A stretch of DNA of 64,000 bases. Source: Paraburkholderia sp. BL9I2N2. Lineage in GTDB: Bacteria; Pseudomonadota; Gammaproteobacteria; Burkholderiales; Burkholderiaceae. The notes beneath the pieces were generated by a model. That model saw nothing but the letters and a program-made list of their open reading frames with translations. It did not search any database and was not told the origin of the DNA. Shown piece after piece: positions 34,253 through 40,795 of the stretch. The stretch is from assembly GCF_004339745.1 (NCBI RefSeq), contig NZ_SMGP01000002.1, positions 1,674,001-1,738,000 of the forward strand. Direction: 5' to 3'. The position numbers and the translations under genes were made by a program. Each line of letters starts with the position of its first letter. The stretch's first letter is position 1.

Positions 34253-36397
34253 TCAGGGCGAGCGTGGTTTCGTCGTGATCGGCGCGAAATCGGCGACGAT
34301 GTGATCGTGGCCGTATTTGCCGCCGATCTGCGCAAGCCGCGTGTCGAGTGCGCGCAGATAGTCGGCGCGCGATTCGCTCTCCGGGCGCGGCTTATCGAAG
34401 AGCGGCGCCGGCGTGATCAGCAGCACGACCATCTCCGATCCGAACGGCTTTGAAATGATCCAGTCACCCGCGCTGCCGATCGTGGCGGCGTAATGCGGCG
34501 GCGCCTGATTGTCCTTCGCGCGCGGGCTCGGCACCATGTGCACGACGCTGCCGTCGAGCTGGTAGTAGTCGAGGTTCACATACGAGTCGTAACCCGGCGT
34601 GGTGACGTCGACGACCAGCGGGTTGCCTTCGCTCAACTGGCCACCTGGCGGCCGCACATGCAGGGCCGCGACGTGACCGGCCTGCATGTTGTGAATCCAG
34701 TAGGGCGCGAATGCTTTGATGGTGTCGCATTTGTCGTCGGCGAGCGGCTCGACCTGGAGCGTCAGCGTATCGACGCCCGGCAACGCCGCCAGCGTGTCCT
34801 TCAGATGCGCCGCGCCATAGCGTTGCGAGACGTAGCCACGCACCGTCAGCGAGTGGTCCTGGACTGACGCGGACAGCGCCGAACAGGGCACTTGCGCCAG
34901 CGCCGGCGTGATGGCGGCGAGGGTCAGCGCCGGCTTCGGCGCGGGCGCCGCCGGTCGCGTGGCGGGCGCGGCCGCAACCGGACTTGCCGGGGGGGCCGCA
35001 GGCGGCGCGCTCACCGGCCCCGACACCGTTCCTTCCGAAGACGACGAACCCGTCTGCTCCGCCAAAGCCTGCGAAGCGCCCGCCTGCGTCTGTGATCCGC
35101 TGTGCCGGTTCGGCGCCGAGCGGAACGCGAACACGCCGACCGCCGCCGCGCACACTACCGCGAAACTCGCGAGCCCCACCTTCGCCAGCGTGCCTGACTT
35201 TTCCGCACGCGCTTCGTTATCGAACTCCGCGATGAAGCGCACCACGCTCGGCATGCGCGAATTGCGGTCGAACGACAGCGCGGCACGCAGCGCGCGCCAT
35301 TGCCTGGAATCGAGATTGGCCGGCCGCTGCGGCTTGAAATCGGCATTGCGGGCTTGCGTCGCCGACAAGCGGTCGAACGGATGGTGACCGGTCAGCAGCT
35401 CGTACGTGATGCAGCCGAGCGCGTAGATGTCGTCGCGCGGATCGGGCTCGCGGTGCTCGATCATTTCTGGGCTGGCATACGCGGGCGTCAATGCGCCGAG
35501 GCTGCCCGGATCGAACACGGTTGCATCGCTCTCCTCTTCCGGACGCTGGAACACGCGGGCAATGCCGAAGTCGATCACCTTGACTTCGGCATTCGTCGTG
35601 AGAAACACGTTGGCGGGCTTGAAGTCGCAATGCACGAAGCCGCGTTCGTGCGCATAGGCGAGCGCGCTGCACATGCCGCGCACGATCGGCAGCGCCGCGC
35701 GCACCGGCATGCCCTGGTAGCCCGGCGTGCGCAGCAACTGGCTGAGCGGCTTGCCGGACAGGTACTCCATTGTCAGATAGACGATCGGCCCGTCGCGGTC
35801 GAAGTCGTACACCGTAATGATGTTGCGATGCGCGAGCACTTGCGCCTTGCGCGCCTCGCGCTGCAACGCCACCAGCGAATTCGGGTTGCCGCGGAACTGA
35901 ACGTTGAGCACTTTGATCGCGAGATACGGCTTGCGATCCGAGGCCTCGAGCTTGCGCAGATCGAGTGCCTTGTACACCGTGCCCATGCCGCCGACCCCGA
36001 GGCATTCTTCGAGCACGAAGCGGTTGTTGAGCGTGTCGCCGGTGCCTTTGATCTGGTCGTGTCCCGCCGCACTGCCGGTGCCCGCTGCATTGGCCGAGCT
36101 TCCCGCGCTGCCCGCGCTGGCTGACCGTACCGACGGAATCTCGACAGTGGTCTGGATGCCGGTTTCGTCGCCGCCCGCCGCTACGTTCGACACGCGCAAC
36201 TGCTCGATGCGTCGCCGCACTTCCACGTAGAGATCGTCGGGGAGCGGCGCCTTGCGATGTGCCGCGCCGAGCATGTCCAGCAGCTGCGTGGGGCCGAGTC
36301 CTTCGGTCGTCAACGTGCTGTCGAGTTGAGCCACGAACTCGTCACGGGACAGCTCGCCGTTCTGAAAGTCGTGAATCACACGCGCAAGGCTAGCCAT
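34253..36397 (-). CDS. Transmembrane Ser/Thr protein kinase
   Basis: This 714-residue protein has an N-terminal helical region (1-120), then a Hanks-type kinase (about 127-390) with LGVGGMGTVYKAL, Lys162 in YLAIKV, HCDFKPAN (Asp258), DFG at 276-278 and PAYASPEM. The catalytic loop has Cys in place of Arg (non-RD type). One membrane span follows at about 404-423, then a Pro/Ala linker and a periplasmic part resembling BON plus DUF4384-like domains. It probably senses an envelope signal and phosphorylates the double-FHA protein or the sigma-54 activator; PP2C at 18378-19148 would reverse it. These links are inferred from co-location. Confidence 0.92.
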   Translation of the reverse strand: MASLARVIHDFQNGELSRDEFVAQLDSTLTTEGLGPTQLLDMLGAAHRKAPLPDDLYVEVRRRIEQLRVSNVAAGGDETGIQTTVEIPSVRSASAGSAGSSANAAGTGSAAGHDQIKGTGDTLNNRFVLEECLGVGGMGTVYKALDLRKLEASDRKPYLAIKVLNVQFRGNPNSLVALQREARKAQVLAHRNIITVYDFDRDGPIVYLTMEYLSGKPLSQLLRTPGYQGMPVRAALPIVRGMCSALAYAHERGFVHCDFKPANVFLTTNAEVKVIDFGIARVFQRPEEESDATVFDPGSLGALTPAYASPEMIEHREPDPRDDIYALGCITYELLTGHHPFDRLSATQARNADFKPQRPANLDSRQWRALRAALSFDRNSRMPSVVRFIAEFDNEARAEKSGTLAKVGLASFAVVCAAAVGVFAFRSAPNRHSGSQTQAGASQALAEQTGSSSSEGTVSGPVSAPPAAPPASPVAAAPATRPAAPAPKPALTLAAITPALAQVPCSALSASVQDHSLTVRGYVSQRYGAAHLKDTLAALPGVDTLTLQVEPLADDKCDTIKAFAPYWIHNMQAGHVAALHVRPPGGQLSEGNPLVVDVTTPGYDSYVNLDYYQLDGSVVHMVPSPRAKDNQAPPHYAATIGSAGDWIISKPFGSEMVVLLITPAPLFDKPRPESESRADYLRALDTRLAQIGGKYGHDHIVADFAPITTKPRSP

Positions 36398-36723
36398 TTG
36401 TGCGAAGCGCCGCCGCTGCCGTTGGGCCGGATCGCGCGCGATCCAAACCTCTCGGGCTGATAGAGAACCTTTCGTAACCAGTTACATGTGCCGCTTCGAT
36501 ACTAGCTCCCGCTCCGTGCTTTCGCAAACCAGGATTGGCCCGCTGCCTGCGCGGCGAGCCCGAGTCGTGCGACATCCAACAGCATGCGGCGGTCTGTCGG
36601 GCATATGCCGTCAGTCGTTTGATCGCTTTCACGCGGCTGTTCGCTACCGTGAACCCGGCACTGCAACGCGAAACCCTTGTGCAGCAGGCCTCCACCAACT
36701 TTCTTAGGAACCTTGAATATAAC

Positions 36724-36739
36724 TGGCACAGCCCGTGCA
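36724..36739 (+). promoter_or_regulatory. Sigma-54 promoter of peptide genes 3-5
   Basis: TGGCACAGCCCGTGCA keeps 10 of 12 conserved positions of the -24/-12 consensus with exact spacing. It is 75 bases before the peptide 3 start and conserved with 30645-30660 (minus) and 38967-38982. Confidence 0.78.
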
Positions 36740-36813
36740 TTAGTGATACCCGAGCAGACAAGTTGCTCGCACCCAACCGCAAGACCCTGACCTTTACCTT
36801 CTGGAGACTCACC

Positions 36814-37092
36814 ATGAACACGCTGATGATCAAAGACCTGTCCATCACCGAACAACTCGACAGCAAGGCCATGAGCGCCGTGCGCGGCGGCACCGGCTAC
36901 TATCCGCCCTCGTCGTACTTCAACTTCAGCCCCGTCTTTGCTCCGAACAACAGCAAGAAGGTCGACGCCACCCAGCTGATCAACACCGAACTGAACCTGC
37001 AGAACGCCAACGGCAACAACGTCGCGTTCGCCACCGGCATCAGCTCGACGGTCAACCCGTACATCTCCACGAGCAACAACATCCACGTGTAA
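36814..37092 (+). CDS. Peptide 3: double-glycine-leader export substrate
   Basis: This 92-residue protein has the leader MNTLMIKDLSITEQLDSKAM-SAVRGG, with Gly-Gly at 25-26. The 66-residue core is Cys-free and Asn/Ser/Tyr-rich (YYPPSSYFNFSPVF, NLQNANGNNVAF, TSNNIHV). The ribosome-binding site is CTGGAG before the ATG. The longer in-frame reading upstream runs through the promoter and is not coding. It is followed by peptides 4 and 5 in one apparent unit and duplicated as peptide 7 (Pro/Ser and Ile/Val changes only). Role unknown; export by the C39 transporter inferred. Confidence 0.77.
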   Translation: MNTLMIKDLSITEQLDSKAMSAVRGGTGYYPPSSYFNFSPVFAPNNSKKVDATQLINTELNLQNANGNNVAFATGISSTVNPYISTSNNIHV

Positions 37093-37102
37093 CACGCGGC
37101 CT

Positions 37103-37135
37103 GGCGAGGCGACCGGTTCGCCGGTCCGCTTCGCC
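37103..37135 (+). other. Intercistronic hairpin between peptides 3 and 4
   Basis: GACCGG-TTCG-CCGGTC (37111-37126) forms a UUCG-type tetraloop stem, extended outside by GGCGA (37103-37107) with TCGCC (37131-37135). Without a T-run it looks like a stability or partial-termination element that could set peptide ratios. The duplicate is at 39346-39378. Confidence 0.55.
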
Positions 37136-37180
37136 TGCCCACGATTACCCCCGTCTTCCGCGCACCTTTGGAGAAGCACC

Positions 37181-37465
37181 ATGTCATCCCTCATGATTCG
37201 CGATCTGTCCGGCACCCGCGAGCTCGACCGCCGCGCCATGTCGGCGGTGGCCGGCGGCACCGGCAGCAGCGTGCCCGGCCTGCCCTCGGTCGCCGGCCTT
37301 GGCGGCATTGCCAACGTCAACGTCTCGATCAACCAGAACCTCAACCAGCTGCAGTACGTCAACGTCGCCGCACTCAACAACGTCGGCGTGATCGGCGCGG
37401 GCTTCGTGCCGCTGCACCTGAACGTCAGCCCGTCGCTGTGGGGCGCCAACTACGCCAACGTGTGA
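37181..37465 (+). CDS. Peptide 4: double-glycine-leader export substrate
   Basis: This 94-residue protein has the leader MSSLMIRDLSGTRELDRRAM-SAVAGG. The core is hydrophobic and Asn-rich, with alternating residues suited to beta strands (NVNVSINQNLNQLQYVNVAALNN in pieces) and a Gly-rich LAGLGGI-type stretch. No Cys. TTTGGAGAAGCACC gives the ribosome-binding site. It is 88 bases downstream of peptide 3, with a hairpin between. The composition would suit self-assembly, but nothing proves it. An exact protein copy is peptide 8 at 39424. Confidence 0.76.
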   Translation: MSSLMIRDLSGTRELDRRAMSAVAGGTGSSVPGLPSVAGLGGIANVNVSINQNLNQLQYVNVAALNNVGVIGAGFVPLHLNVSPSLWGANYANV

Positions 37466-37496
37466 CGGCTTGCCGTCGCGAGGGCCGGGGGGCCTC
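37464..37496 (+). other. Double hairpin at the end of peptide gene 4
   Basis: GACGG-CTTG-CCGTC (37464-37477) overlaps the stop codon and is followed by GAGGGCC/GGCCTC (37480-37496). There is no T-run. A possible vegetative -10 (TATACT at about 37548) lies before peptide 5, but I find no convincing -35. The duplicate starts at 39707. Confidence 0.45.
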
Positions 37497-37648
37497 ATTA
37501 CTGTCGGCAGATCATCGCCGGCCAGCGAGCGGCAGACAGATTTCCTATACTGATAGTGCGAGGAGACCTCAGCACATTTCACGACACACCCGAGCGGCGG
37601 CCGGCGCATTGCACCGGCGCGCCGCTCGATTTCTTTCCTGGAGCCACC

Positions 37649-37858
37649 ATGACCAAGCTGATCATCAGGGACCTCACCGATAGCGTCGAACTCGATCGTC
37701 AGGCGATGGCGGCCATCGTCGGCGGCGCGCCTATCGGCGCGCGGCTGAACGCGGCCGTGCCACTGGTGCCCGCTTCGGCACGCGTGGTCGAATATCCGCC
37801 GGGATTCCCCGCAGCGCATCAGACCATTGCCCGGGCCGCCGTGCAGCGCAAACCGTAG
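37649..37858 (+). CDS. Peptide 5: short double-glycine-leader substrate
   Basis: This 69-residue protein has the leader MTKLIIRDLTDSVELDRQAM-AAIVGG. The core of about 43 residues is basic and Ala/Pro-rich (APIGARLNAAVPLVPASARV, ending AAVQRKP), unlike the Asn-rich cores of peptides 1-4, so it may be a different activity or an immunity/accessory peptide. CCTGGAGCCACC is the ribosome-binding site. It ends the three-gene unit just before a Rho-independent terminator. The near-identical copy is peptide 9 at 39892. Confidence 0.72.
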   Translation: MTKLIIRDLTDSVELDRQAMAAIVGGAPIGARLNAAVPLVPASARVVEYPPGFPAAHQTIARAAVQRKP

Positions 37859-37890
37859 CGCGCCTCGCCCAAGCGTCGCACAGTCACAGC

Positions 37891-37929
37891 AACGGCACGC
37901 GTCACCCACGCGTGCCGTTTGCTTTTGTT
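37891..37929 (+). terminator. Rho-independent terminator after peptide 5
   Basis: AACGGCACGCGT and ACGCGTGCCGTT pair perfectly (12 bases, 5-base loop, 37891-37919) and are followed by TTGCTTTTGTT. It ends the peptide 3-4-5 unit. Confidence 0.85.
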
Positions 37930-38013
37930 GCCGGCGGAGCGGCGTGAGCCGACATTCCACACGCGATTGGTCGGGCCTCGACGAACAGTCCCCTCGATTC
38001 TTGCGCTCACGGA

Positions 38014-38040
38014 ACGTCATGCTCGGCGAACGCATGACGT
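38014..38040. promoter_or_regulatory. Inverted repeat upstream of the peptide 6 promoter
   Basis: ACGTCATG and CATGACGT are perfect 8-base arms separated by 11 bases, 64 bases upstream of the -24 element at 38104. Position and symmetry would fit an enhancer site for the sigma-54 activator, but I could not find the same sequence before the other peptide genes. Confidence 0.35.
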
Positions 38041-38103
38041 CTATCGCTTGCTGGCCTTGTGTGGCCGCCTCGCATTCGGTTTCCTCGCTCATCGCGCACA
38101 AAT

Positions 38104-38119
38104 TGGCATAACCCTTGCA
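38104..38119 (+). promoter_or_regulatory. Sigma-54 promoter of peptide gene 6
   Basis: TGGCATAACCCTTGCA is an excellent -24/-12 element (TGGCAT, TTGCA, exact spacing), 55 bases before the peptide 6 start codon. Confidence 0.78.
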
Positions 38120-38174
38120 GAACGAAGGCTGAGCACCGCATCGTGCTCGCCTATCCACCTTCAGGAGTAACGCC

Positions 38175-38381
38175 ATGAAATCCACGCTCATCATCAAAGA
38201 CCTACCGCGCTCCGCGGATCAAGTACACGACGAAATGACGCTCACCGCCGAGCAGATGAAGGCGCTGCGCGGCGGCCGTTCCGTCGTCGTCACAGTCGAC
38301 CGTGGCCCGCTCGGTCACGTCGACGATTTTGAAATCAACACCGCCATTTTCGAAGGACGCATTGGCGGAACCTACTTATAG
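38175..38381 (+). CDS. Peptide 6: divergent double-glycine-leader substrate
   Basis: This 68-residue protein keeps LIIKDLPRS at the start but has a longer middle (ADQVHDEMTLTAEQMKALRGG), giving a leader of about 34 residues that still ends in AEQMKALRGG. The core of about 34 residues (RSVVVTVDRGPLGHVDDFEI, then NTAIFEGRIGGTYL) is Cys-free and beta-prone. AGGAGTAACGCC precedes the ATG. It has its own strong -24/-12 promoter and its own terminator, and lies between the two duplicated blocks without being duplicated itself. Confidence 0.7.
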   Translation: MKSTLIIKDLPRSADQVHDEMTLTAEQMKALRGGRSVVVTVDRGPLGHVDDFEINTAIFEGRIGGTYL

Positions 38382-38406
38382 GACGCGCGAGATGTCCGCA
38401 ATTAGA

Positions 38407-38448
38407 AACAGGCCTCCTTCACGTCTTCGCCGTTGGAGGGGGCCTGTT
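38407..38448 (+). terminator. Terminator-like hairpin after peptide 6
   Basis: AACAGGCCTCC (38407-38417) pairs with GGAGGGGGCCTGTT (38435-38448) with a small bulge. Only a short T-rich tail follows. The 38382-39056 gap also contains the repeat copy 2 start and promoter; between 38460 and 38800 I see no supported gene. Confidence 0.6.
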
Positions 38449-38966
38449 CATTGACGTGTTGAATGTCCCACGTCTCGTTTTCTTATCGATGCATGCCTCC
38501 TGCCAGGCAACCCGTTTCAAGCGGCGTCGGCTTGACGCTCACACTTCGACGCCACCACGTTGAACGACACCTCTTCGGCCACTGCTTCGTCCAGGCCAAC
38601 CAATCGATCGAATTCCTCGCACGAAGTCATCGAGTCTGCACCGGCATCGGGCGACCGTTGAAGCGATCCGCGTCTACGACGGCATAACAACCGACCGCGC
38701 GGTGCCGCGAATCTCACGCGCGTTCTTCGATTCCAGATCGACACCTTCCGCATCCTCTCGAAGTCTGAACGCCACCGGTCAGGGCGGGTCCGTTCGCCAC
38801 TGCCCATGTCGTGCGACATCCAACAGCATGCAGTGGTCTGTCGGGCATATGCCGTCAGTCGTTCATCGCTTCCACGCGGCTGTTCGCTACCGTGAACCCG
38901 GCACTGCAACGCGAAACCCTTGTGCAGCAGGCCTCCACCAACTTTCTTAGGAACCTTGAATATAAC

Positions 38967-38982
38967 TGGCACAGCCCGTGCA
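38967..38982 (+). promoter_or_regulatory. Sigma-54 promoter of peptide genes 7-9
   Basis: This is the duplicate of 36724-36739, TGGCACAGCCCGTGCA, with unchanged spacing to the peptide 7 start. Confidence 0.77.
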
Positions 38983-39056
38983 TTAGTGATAACCGAGCAG
39001 ACAAGTTGCTCGCACCCAACCGCAAGACCCTGACCTTTACCTTCTGGAGACTCACC

Positions 39057-39335
39057 ATGAACACGCTGATGATCAAAGACCTGTCCATCACCGAACAACT
39101 CGACAGCAAGGCCATGAGCGCCGTGCGCGGCGGCACCGGCTACTATCCGTCCTCGTCGTACTTCAACTTCAGCCCCGTCTTTGCTCCGAACAACAGCAAG
39201 AAGGTCGATGCCACCCAGCTGATCAACACCGAACTGAACCTGCAGAACGCCAACGGCAACAACGTCGCGTTCGCCACCGGCATCAGCTCGACGGTCAACC
39301 CGTACGTCTCCACGAGCAACAACATCCACGTGTAA
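39057..39335 (+). CDS. Peptide 7: duplicate of peptide 3
   Basis: This 92-residue protein differs from peptide 3 only at two core positions (Pro32 to Ser, and Ile to Val in PYVSTSNN). Leader, ribosome-binding site and promoter are the same. Keeping both copies intact suggests that dosage or slight variation is useful, though the event may simply be recent. Confidence 0.76.
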   Translation: MNTLMIKDLSITEQLDSKAMSAVRGGTGYYPSSSYFNFSPVFAPNNSKKVDATQLINTELNLQNANGNNVAFATGISSTVNPYVSTSNNIHV

Positions 39336-39345
39336 CACGCGGCCT

Positions 39346-39378
39346 GGCGAGGCGACCGGTTCGCCGGTCCGCTTCGCC
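39346..39378 (+). other. Intercistronic hairpin between peptides 7 and 8
   Basis: This is the duplicate of the UUCG-type hairpin at 37103-37135. Confidence 0.5.
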
Positions 39379-39423
39379 TGCCCACGATTACCCCCGTCTT
39401 CCGCGCACCTTTGGAGAAGCACC

Positions 39424-39708
39424 ATGTCATCCCTCATGATTCGCGATCTGTCCGGCACCCGCGAGCTCGACCGCCGCGCCATGTCGGCGGTGGCCGGCGG
39501 CACCGGCAGCAGCGTGCCCGGCCTGCCCTCGGTCGCCGGCCTTGGCGGCATTGCCAACGTCAACGTCTCGATCAACCAGAACCTCAACCAGCTGCAGTAC
39601 GTCAACGTCGCCGCACTCAACAACGTCGGCGTGATCGGCGCGGGCTTCGTGCCGCTGCACCTGAACGTCAGCCCGTCGCTGTGGGGCGCCAACTACGCCA
39701 ACGTGTGA
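39424..39708 (+). CDS. Peptide 8: duplicate of peptide 4
   Basis: This 94-residue protein appears identical to peptide 4 at protein level, with the same leader (RELDRRAM-SAVAGG) and Asn-rich, Cys-free core. The gene lies 88 bases after peptide 7, as in the first block. Confidence 0.76.
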   Translation: MSSLMIRDLSGTRELDRRAMSAVAGGTGSSVPGLPSVAGLGGIANVNVSINQNLNQLQYVNVAALNNVGVIGAGFVPLHLNVSPSLWGANYANV

Positions 39709-39891
39709 CGGCTTGCCGTCGCGAGGGCCGGGGGGCCTCATTACTGTCGGCAGATCATCGCCGGCCAGCGAGCGGCAGACAGATTTCCTATACTGATAGT
39801 GCGAGGAGACCTCAGCACATTTCACGACACACCCGAGCGGCGGCCGGCGCATTGCACCGGCGCGCCGCTCGATTTCTTTCCTGGAGCCACC

Positions 39892-40101
39892 ATGACCAAG
39901 CTGATCATCAGGGACCTCACCGACAGCGTCGAACTCGATCGACAGGCGATGGCGGCCATCGTCGGCGGCGCACGTATTGGCGCGCGGCTGAACGCGGCCG
40001 TGCCACTGGTGCCGGCTTCGGCACGCGTGGTCGAATATCCGCCGGGGTTCCCCGCAGCGCATCAGACCATTGCCCGGGCCGCCGTGCAGCGCAAACCGTA
40101 G
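39892..40101 (+). CDS. Peptide 9: duplicate of peptide 5
   Basis: This 69-residue protein differs from peptide 5 right after the Gly-Gly (APIGAR becomes ARIGAR). This is the first or second residue of the mature peptide if cleavage follows Gly-Gly. The remaining core is the same. It closes the second three-gene unit. Confidence 0.72.
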   Translation: MTKLIIRDLTDSVELDRQAMAAIVGGARIGARLNAAVPLVPASARVVEYPPGFPAAHQTIARAAVQRKP

Positions 40102-40133
40102 CGCGCCTCGCCCAAGCGTCGCACAGTCACAGC

Positions 40134-40172
40134 AACGGCACGCGTCACCCACGCGTGCCGTTTGCTTTTGTT
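40134..40172 (+). terminator. Rho-independent terminator after peptide 9
   Basis: This is the duplicate of 37891-37929, with the 12-base perfect stem and TTGCTTTTGTT tail. Confidence 0.85.
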
Positions 40173-40356
40173 GCCGGCGCCCCGCAATAGTTAACGTGAA
40201 CAACCCACGAGATATTCCCAGCTGGCAACAGCCCTCTTCGCTTTTTCGCCACGAAAGAGCGCTTGTTCAATTAGCCTGGTGAATGTCCGCACGCGGCGAC
40301 GCCGGCCGCCCTACGCTCACCTATGATGCTTAGGACGCCACGTGGTTTTCTGATCG

Positions 40357-40388
40357 CTGTCCGCCAATAGCACGCACTATTCGGACAG
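40357..40388. repeat. Inverted repeat before the DUF3303 gene
   Basis: CTGTCCG-CC-AATAG pairs with CTATT-CGGACAG around a 6-base centre. It may be an operator or a leader hairpin for the 40501 gene. The rest of 40180-40500 shows nothing I can name. Confidence 0.35.
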
Positions 40389-40500
40389 CTAGCGGGCGCA
40401 GAGTGAACACGGCGCACCGCAACCGCGACGCGCCGTACCCATAAGCGACGATGGCAGCGCGCCACGAGCCGGCATCGCCAATTCGGATTGGAGACGCGCA

Positions 40501-40788
40501 ATGAAATTTATCGTCCTTTGGAATGGTCTGCCGACCGCCGAGAGTTCCGTCATCGAACGTTTTATGAAGACCGGCGGCCGGGTGCCGGAGGGAGTCAAAT
40601 TGCTGGGACGCTGGCACGCTATCGGCGGCTTGCATGGCGTTGCGATCGTCGAGTCTGACGACACGGGCGCGATGGCGGCGCTGGCGCTCGAATGGGGCGA
40701 CCTGCTCACGATGAACATCTCCCCAGCCTTGACCGACGAAGAACTGGGCGGCGCCCTCGGCAAATATGCCGCAGCGGGTAACAAGTAA
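40501..40788 (+). CDS. DUF3303-family small protein
   Basis: This 95-residue soluble protein starts MKFIVLWNGLPTAESSVIER and continues GVKLLGRWHAIGGLHGVAIVESDDTGAMAALALEWGDLLTMNISPALTDEE (in order), a dimeric ferredoxin-like alpha/beta-barrel pattern seen in the DUF3303 family. Function is unknown. It sits 7 bases before the DHA2 exporter gene, so the two are likely co-transcribed. GGAGACGCGCA precedes the ATG. Confidence 0.78.
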   Translation: MKFIVLWNGLPTAESSVIERFMKTGGRVPEGVKLLGRWHAIGGLHGVAIVESDDTGAMAALALEWGDLLTMNISPALTDEELGGALGKYAAAGNK

Positions 40789-40795
40789 GCACGCC

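Larger units (their letters stand above)
36564..37936 (+). repeat. Duplicated block, copy 1 (peptides 3, 4, 5)
   Basis: This 1,373-base block recurs at 38808-40179 with a 2,243-base period and only scattered substitutions plus a 1-base length difference near 36610. It includes the sigma-54 promoter, three peptide genes and their terminator. The gap 36398-36813 before the first peptide gene holds the kinase upstream region and this promoter; I see no gene in it. Confidence 0.9.
38808..40179 (+). repeat. Duplicated block, copy 2 (peptides 7, 8, 9)
   Basis: This is the near-identical second copy of 36564-37936. Differences are single-base (for example CCC to TCC giving Pro to Ser in peptide 7, ATC to GTC, and CCT to CGT in peptide 9). 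Ends are sharp: homology stops exactly at ...GTTGCCGGCG in both copies. No transposase or target repeat flanks it. The high identity points to a recent event or gene conversion. Confidence 0.9.

Noticed and set aside
38517..38630. A 37-residue minus-strand frame (MTSCEEFDRLVGLDEAV...)
   Set aside because: It has no ribosome-binding site and lacks the Gly-Gly leader; nothing supports translation.
36502..39692. Long minus-strand frames opposite the peptide genes
   Set aside because: They are antisense shadows repeated because of the duplication, with no family signature.
17116..40179. Type VI secretion locus, because kinase, PP2C and FHA proteins co-occur
   Set aside because: No TssB, TssC, Hcp, VgrG, ClpV or TssJKLM gene is present; the transport genes are of ABC/HlyD/TolC type.
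36564..40179. Insertion sequence or phage as the cause of the duplication
   Set aside because: No transposase, integrase, terminal inverted repeat or target-site duplication is visible; the block is just a peptide cassette.
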